The notes under the pieces are model-generated. The model saw only the letters and a list, made by a program, of their open reading frames with translations. It searched no databases and had not been told where the DNA came from. A DNA stretch of 64,000 nucleotides from Pipra filicauda. Lineage: Eukaryota; Chordata; Aves; Passeriformes; Pipridae. The first letter of the stretch is position 1. Each line of letters opens with the position of its first letter. The translations under genes were made by a program, and so were the position numbers. The stretch spans positions 2,187,224-2,251,223 of the forward strand of contig NW_024104998.1 in the NCBI RefSeq assembly GCF_003945595.2. Reading direction: 5' to 3'. Below, one piece after another: positions 60,666-64,000 of the stretch.

Positions 60666-63600
60666 TTAGAAAACTTCCTTCACAGTAAGGGACTAAGTAA
60701 CCCCCAGAAGCTTCATTCAAGATAGCTTGTTACTGGAGACCAAATCAGAAGTATTAAAATCAGGAGTTAAAAGTGGCCAACTCATTCCTTAAAAGAATAA
60801 AAATCAACATCTTCAATTGTCAAAAAAAAAAGATGAGTTCATGGCACTAGCTCTAGCACAAAACTCGATATAAAAGTCCTAACACTGGGAAATACCAGTG
60901 AAAGCAAGCAAACACAATCATCACAAAAACCTTCTGAATTTACAAAAGATGATAAAAACATAAGGTCTGATGTCTGATTTCCTGGAGCCAAAGGCAAGTA
61001 TGTAAAGGTGAATTTCCTTCTGTCATCTCTTTGAGAAAGGTGGGAGGTATGGGGGTTGTAGGTGGAGCGTAGAACATGGACTGTTCCCTGTTCTCTTTTC
61101 AGTAAATTAAGTATGTGCAAGTTTGGGTTGTTTTAGTTGTTTTCAGCTTATGCTGAAGCTATTAAATATATTTATTTAACATTTTATAAACAACAGCCTG
61201 GTGGAAAAACCTGAGTTCATCCCCATATTGGGGACTGATTGGTGGCCGGTACTGCCTGTTAGCCATGGTCAGAGATGAGCCAGCCAGTCCATCCTTTCTT
61301 CAGCATGTGCTACAGTCAGTCACCAAGAGTCTGACCTCACACCTGTCTTTCTTAGAGGACCACAGAGCTGAAAGTTTTCTGCACTTGGGTTTGTCAGTTG
61401 AAACAAAGCCAAAACTGAGGCAGCAGAATCTAATCTTTCAAACATGACCTTATTCCACTCCTGTAGTTCAAAAGGTTTAAAATTAAAGCTCTCCATTTAG
61501 ATCACCTTTACTCCAAAGTAATTTTCATTCTTCTCTGGAGTTCAATGCCCTTAATAATTCAGTCTAGCTAGCAACTCACAAAAACCAGAGTTATACCTTT
61601 AATCCATGATGCTGCCTTTCTTAGCAAAAAACTGCTACTAAAAATTTCCTACACATTCTCAATCCTGGATTTTCAGAGGTATTCCAGTATCTAGCTAGCC
61701 AGTATTCCAGTGGCATTCTGGTACTTAAATTATCTTTTAAGGTCTCTAGTATTGCTTCAGTTGAGCCTTGCACTGTTTTTTTATGGGTGTATTGCTTTGC
61801 AAAAATGAAAATATTACCTGTAGTATCTCTAGACCCACAGATCCTGTAACTTATAAATCTCTAAACCTATAGATCCAAGAATCTATTCTAAATACTTTTC
61901 TAATTTTTATCCTAAAAATCCCGAAAGCTTCTATTTTTACCCTGAATGCACCTGTCCTAAATAAAATATTACAAAAAAAGAGTCATTAATCTGTTTTGAT
62001 TGCAAACTCCTGAGGGCTACCAGAGCACCACACCTAGGCCTTCAAACTGAACTGGAATGCAGAGCTGGCAAGCACAATTCTCGACCCTGTTATTCACTGG
62101 AATTAGCTAGTTCACCAAAATCAACGCGCATTATTTTAACCAACCTCCAACAGGCTTTGAAGGGTAGGCAGGCCAAAGAGAGGGCATTTTCTAGATTTCT
62201 TCTACTTGTCTAGCCACTTGCAGCTGTGTCTAAATCCTGTGAGCTTGTAACACTTAGGGCCCAGATGCCTTCACCAAGGATGCCCTGGTGTCTGGGTCTC
62301 TGCATTCACAGCCATTCCCTGTCCTAATACTGGAGGACCTGGGGGTCTGGAGACCTGACAGCTCTGTATTGAACCCATCCTGTCCCCTGCTGAGTTGACA
62401 GAAGGATGGGGTGGGTGAGGATGCCTTTTGTCCACCATAGTTCTGCTGGTGGCATACTGAAATGACTGGTGCCACCCAGTTTCCAACAGGAGCTTCTGAT
62501 TTGCCTGGCTCTATTTCACTCATACAGATGAAGTGGTTGAGATCCCAGTGCACACATTTTAATTTGGAAAAGACAGGTTCCTGTCTTTCCAGAAGGAAAT
62601 ATCTTGGCATTTCTAGTCTGAGAACAGTTTTGAATTTTCCTTTATTATTCTACTTCCAGAAAATAAAACTGCTTCCTGGTCACCTTCACTTGTGACTTTT
62701 TTTTGAAGTTCACCTTTCAGCTCTGCTTGATATCATAATACCATTAGTGCTAATGAGCTCTCTGGCAAACATTGCATTGTTGCTCCCTTACCTGCTTACT
62801 TTGGGAGGAATAAAGGACAGAAGACACTGTGGCTGTTAATTCAGAGCCCTACATTTACTTACATTTTTACTTTATCTCTACTCACTGTAAATTCCTTTCA
62901 CACTCTGCAGTGTCAAGAACACATTATCAGTTTTTCATTGATCTCAGTTTCTCAGGTGCCTTTCACTGCATGTGTTGTAAAATCAGCATCTATGTATGCA
63001 TGTGGCCAAGCTTAACAGCTGCTTTTACAGGATAAGCTGTGATATATATTCTGTCTGTGAAATCAGATTAAACCCCAAATCTGTCAAACATTTTATTTTA
63101 AAGAAAGGCAATTATGCCATTTGCAGCAAACATATTTCTTTATTAACAGTTTCACAGCACGCTCCCCAGGTCCAAATTTTCTGGATCTGGTATTACAATT
63201 CATTTGTTCACTCTAAGAGAAACACTCATTCATTTTGTATTGTGCCTGCTATATATAGTACTACGTATACTACACAAAACTGCTACTGCCTGCAGCTCTC
63301 CAGCTGTAAGGGAAAAAGAGCCATTCTGGCAGGGCAGTCTGTCCTGGACAGACCATCCTGGAGATTCTCATTAGTGCCACACTTTGCAGAAGACTCTTCC
63401 TAACTTTCAGATCTCTGGTCAAACCTGAGGAAAAACAGTCAAATGGTAATGTTTGTGCTCTGGCAAAGACCTCATGGAAATCAGAGGAGTGTCCTTCCAC
63501 AAAAGCACTATCAATATTTGTTGTCTCCACTGGTGCTAAAGAGAATGGTTCCAAAGAAGAATTAGGGTCCCCAAACCCCTACCCTAAGTGGAAAGCAAAA

Positions 63601-64000
63601 GGCAAGCTCTCCATAAAACCAGCAGATGGTAAGAGGGAGTTAATAATGAGTGGTGTCACTAGCAGCAGTTGCAGCTCATCAGCCACCACAGGATTATTGA
63701 GTGTTTGCTGTGGAGTGTCAGTGTGGGGGTGAGCCCTCCTGAAAGCAGCTATCAGATCCCTGCAGGTCAGACTCTGTGCCTCCTACAGCTGCGCCCCAAA
63801 TACAGACCCCACAAGAGAGGTCTTGCAATATTTTCCTCCCTCCCTCTTGACCTCTATGGCTACTTATAGATCAGTGACTGTTGTTCCAGGGTTTCTGTAA
63901 CCTCTGACAAGATTAAAGAAAGTGTGGTGCTGTAAACCCTAACCTGGCAAGTGTGGAAGAAAATGGTGCTGGGATCTGGGGTAAGAGTGCAATGATAATT

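Larger units (their letters stand above)
26961..64000. other. Upstream intergenic DNA without a recognisable gene
   Basis: To the right of the CpG island I found only repeats (CR1, MIR, microsatellites) and short chance open frames. No exon of a neighbouring gene was recognised on either strand, which is consistent with the wide gap upstream of CLVS1 in other vertebrates. Stretches with nothing I can name include 28.4-30.2, 32-33.8, 37.1-38.6, 38.9-41.5, 42-47, 48.1-53.8, 54-57.6, 57.8-60.5 and 60.7-64.0 kb. These may contain distal enhancers, but nothing in single-sequence view identifies them. Confidence 0.6.

Overview
This looks like a piece of a bird chromosome, almost all non-coding. The main clue is a set of CR1 LINE fragments on both strands, several ending in the typical avian CR1 3' end (seen on the + strand as tcatagaatcatag... 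followed by a stretch like ggttggaaaaga). There are also very old MIR-type and CR1/L3-type remnants, and one protein-coding exon that reads as vertebrate clavesin. There are no bacterial features, rRNA, tRNA or CRISPR arrays.

The one gene I can support is CLVS1 (clavesin-1, also called RLBP1L1), on the minus strand. Its first coding exon is at 15785-16173 and encodes residues 1-129 plus two bases of codon 130. A strong splice donor follows at 15784/15783. The same exon probably reaches up to a good acceptor at 16407/16408, which adds 233 bases of 5' UTR carrying six upstream ATGs. One of these opens a 29-codon frame that overlaps the CLVS1 start.

About 10 kb upstream in the gene's direction, at about 26.38-26.96 kb, is the only CpG-rich island in the window. 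I infer that it is the CLVS1 promoter, with a candidate non-coding first exon ending at a CAG|GTATTT donor at 26541. The island is interrupted by a run of exactly 42 T. On its transcribed side lies about 830 bp of strongly purine-biased, GGCAGG/GGAGG-type tandem sequence (25570-26400), with a second, shorter purine tract at 23393-23545.

Layout: 1-15784 is intron 3' of the first coding exon, and no second coding exon was seen. It holds a likely solo LTR (about 6.1-6.37 kb), weak old CR1 pieces and otherwise unremarkable AT-rich DNA. 15785-16406 is the exon. 16407-26540 is the inferred first intron, with two CR1 copies and the purine tracts. 26380-26960 is the promoter island. 26961-64000 is upstream intergenic DNA with CR1 copies of several ages, two MIR-like fragments, microsatellites and short tandem duplications. 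It contains no coding exon I can recognise.

No new biological system stands out. The observations most worth checking are the upstream-ATG cluster with the overlapping frame at the CLVS1 start, the apparent absence of the N-terminal extension known from mammalian CLVS1, and the purine/poly-T architecture around the inferred promoter.
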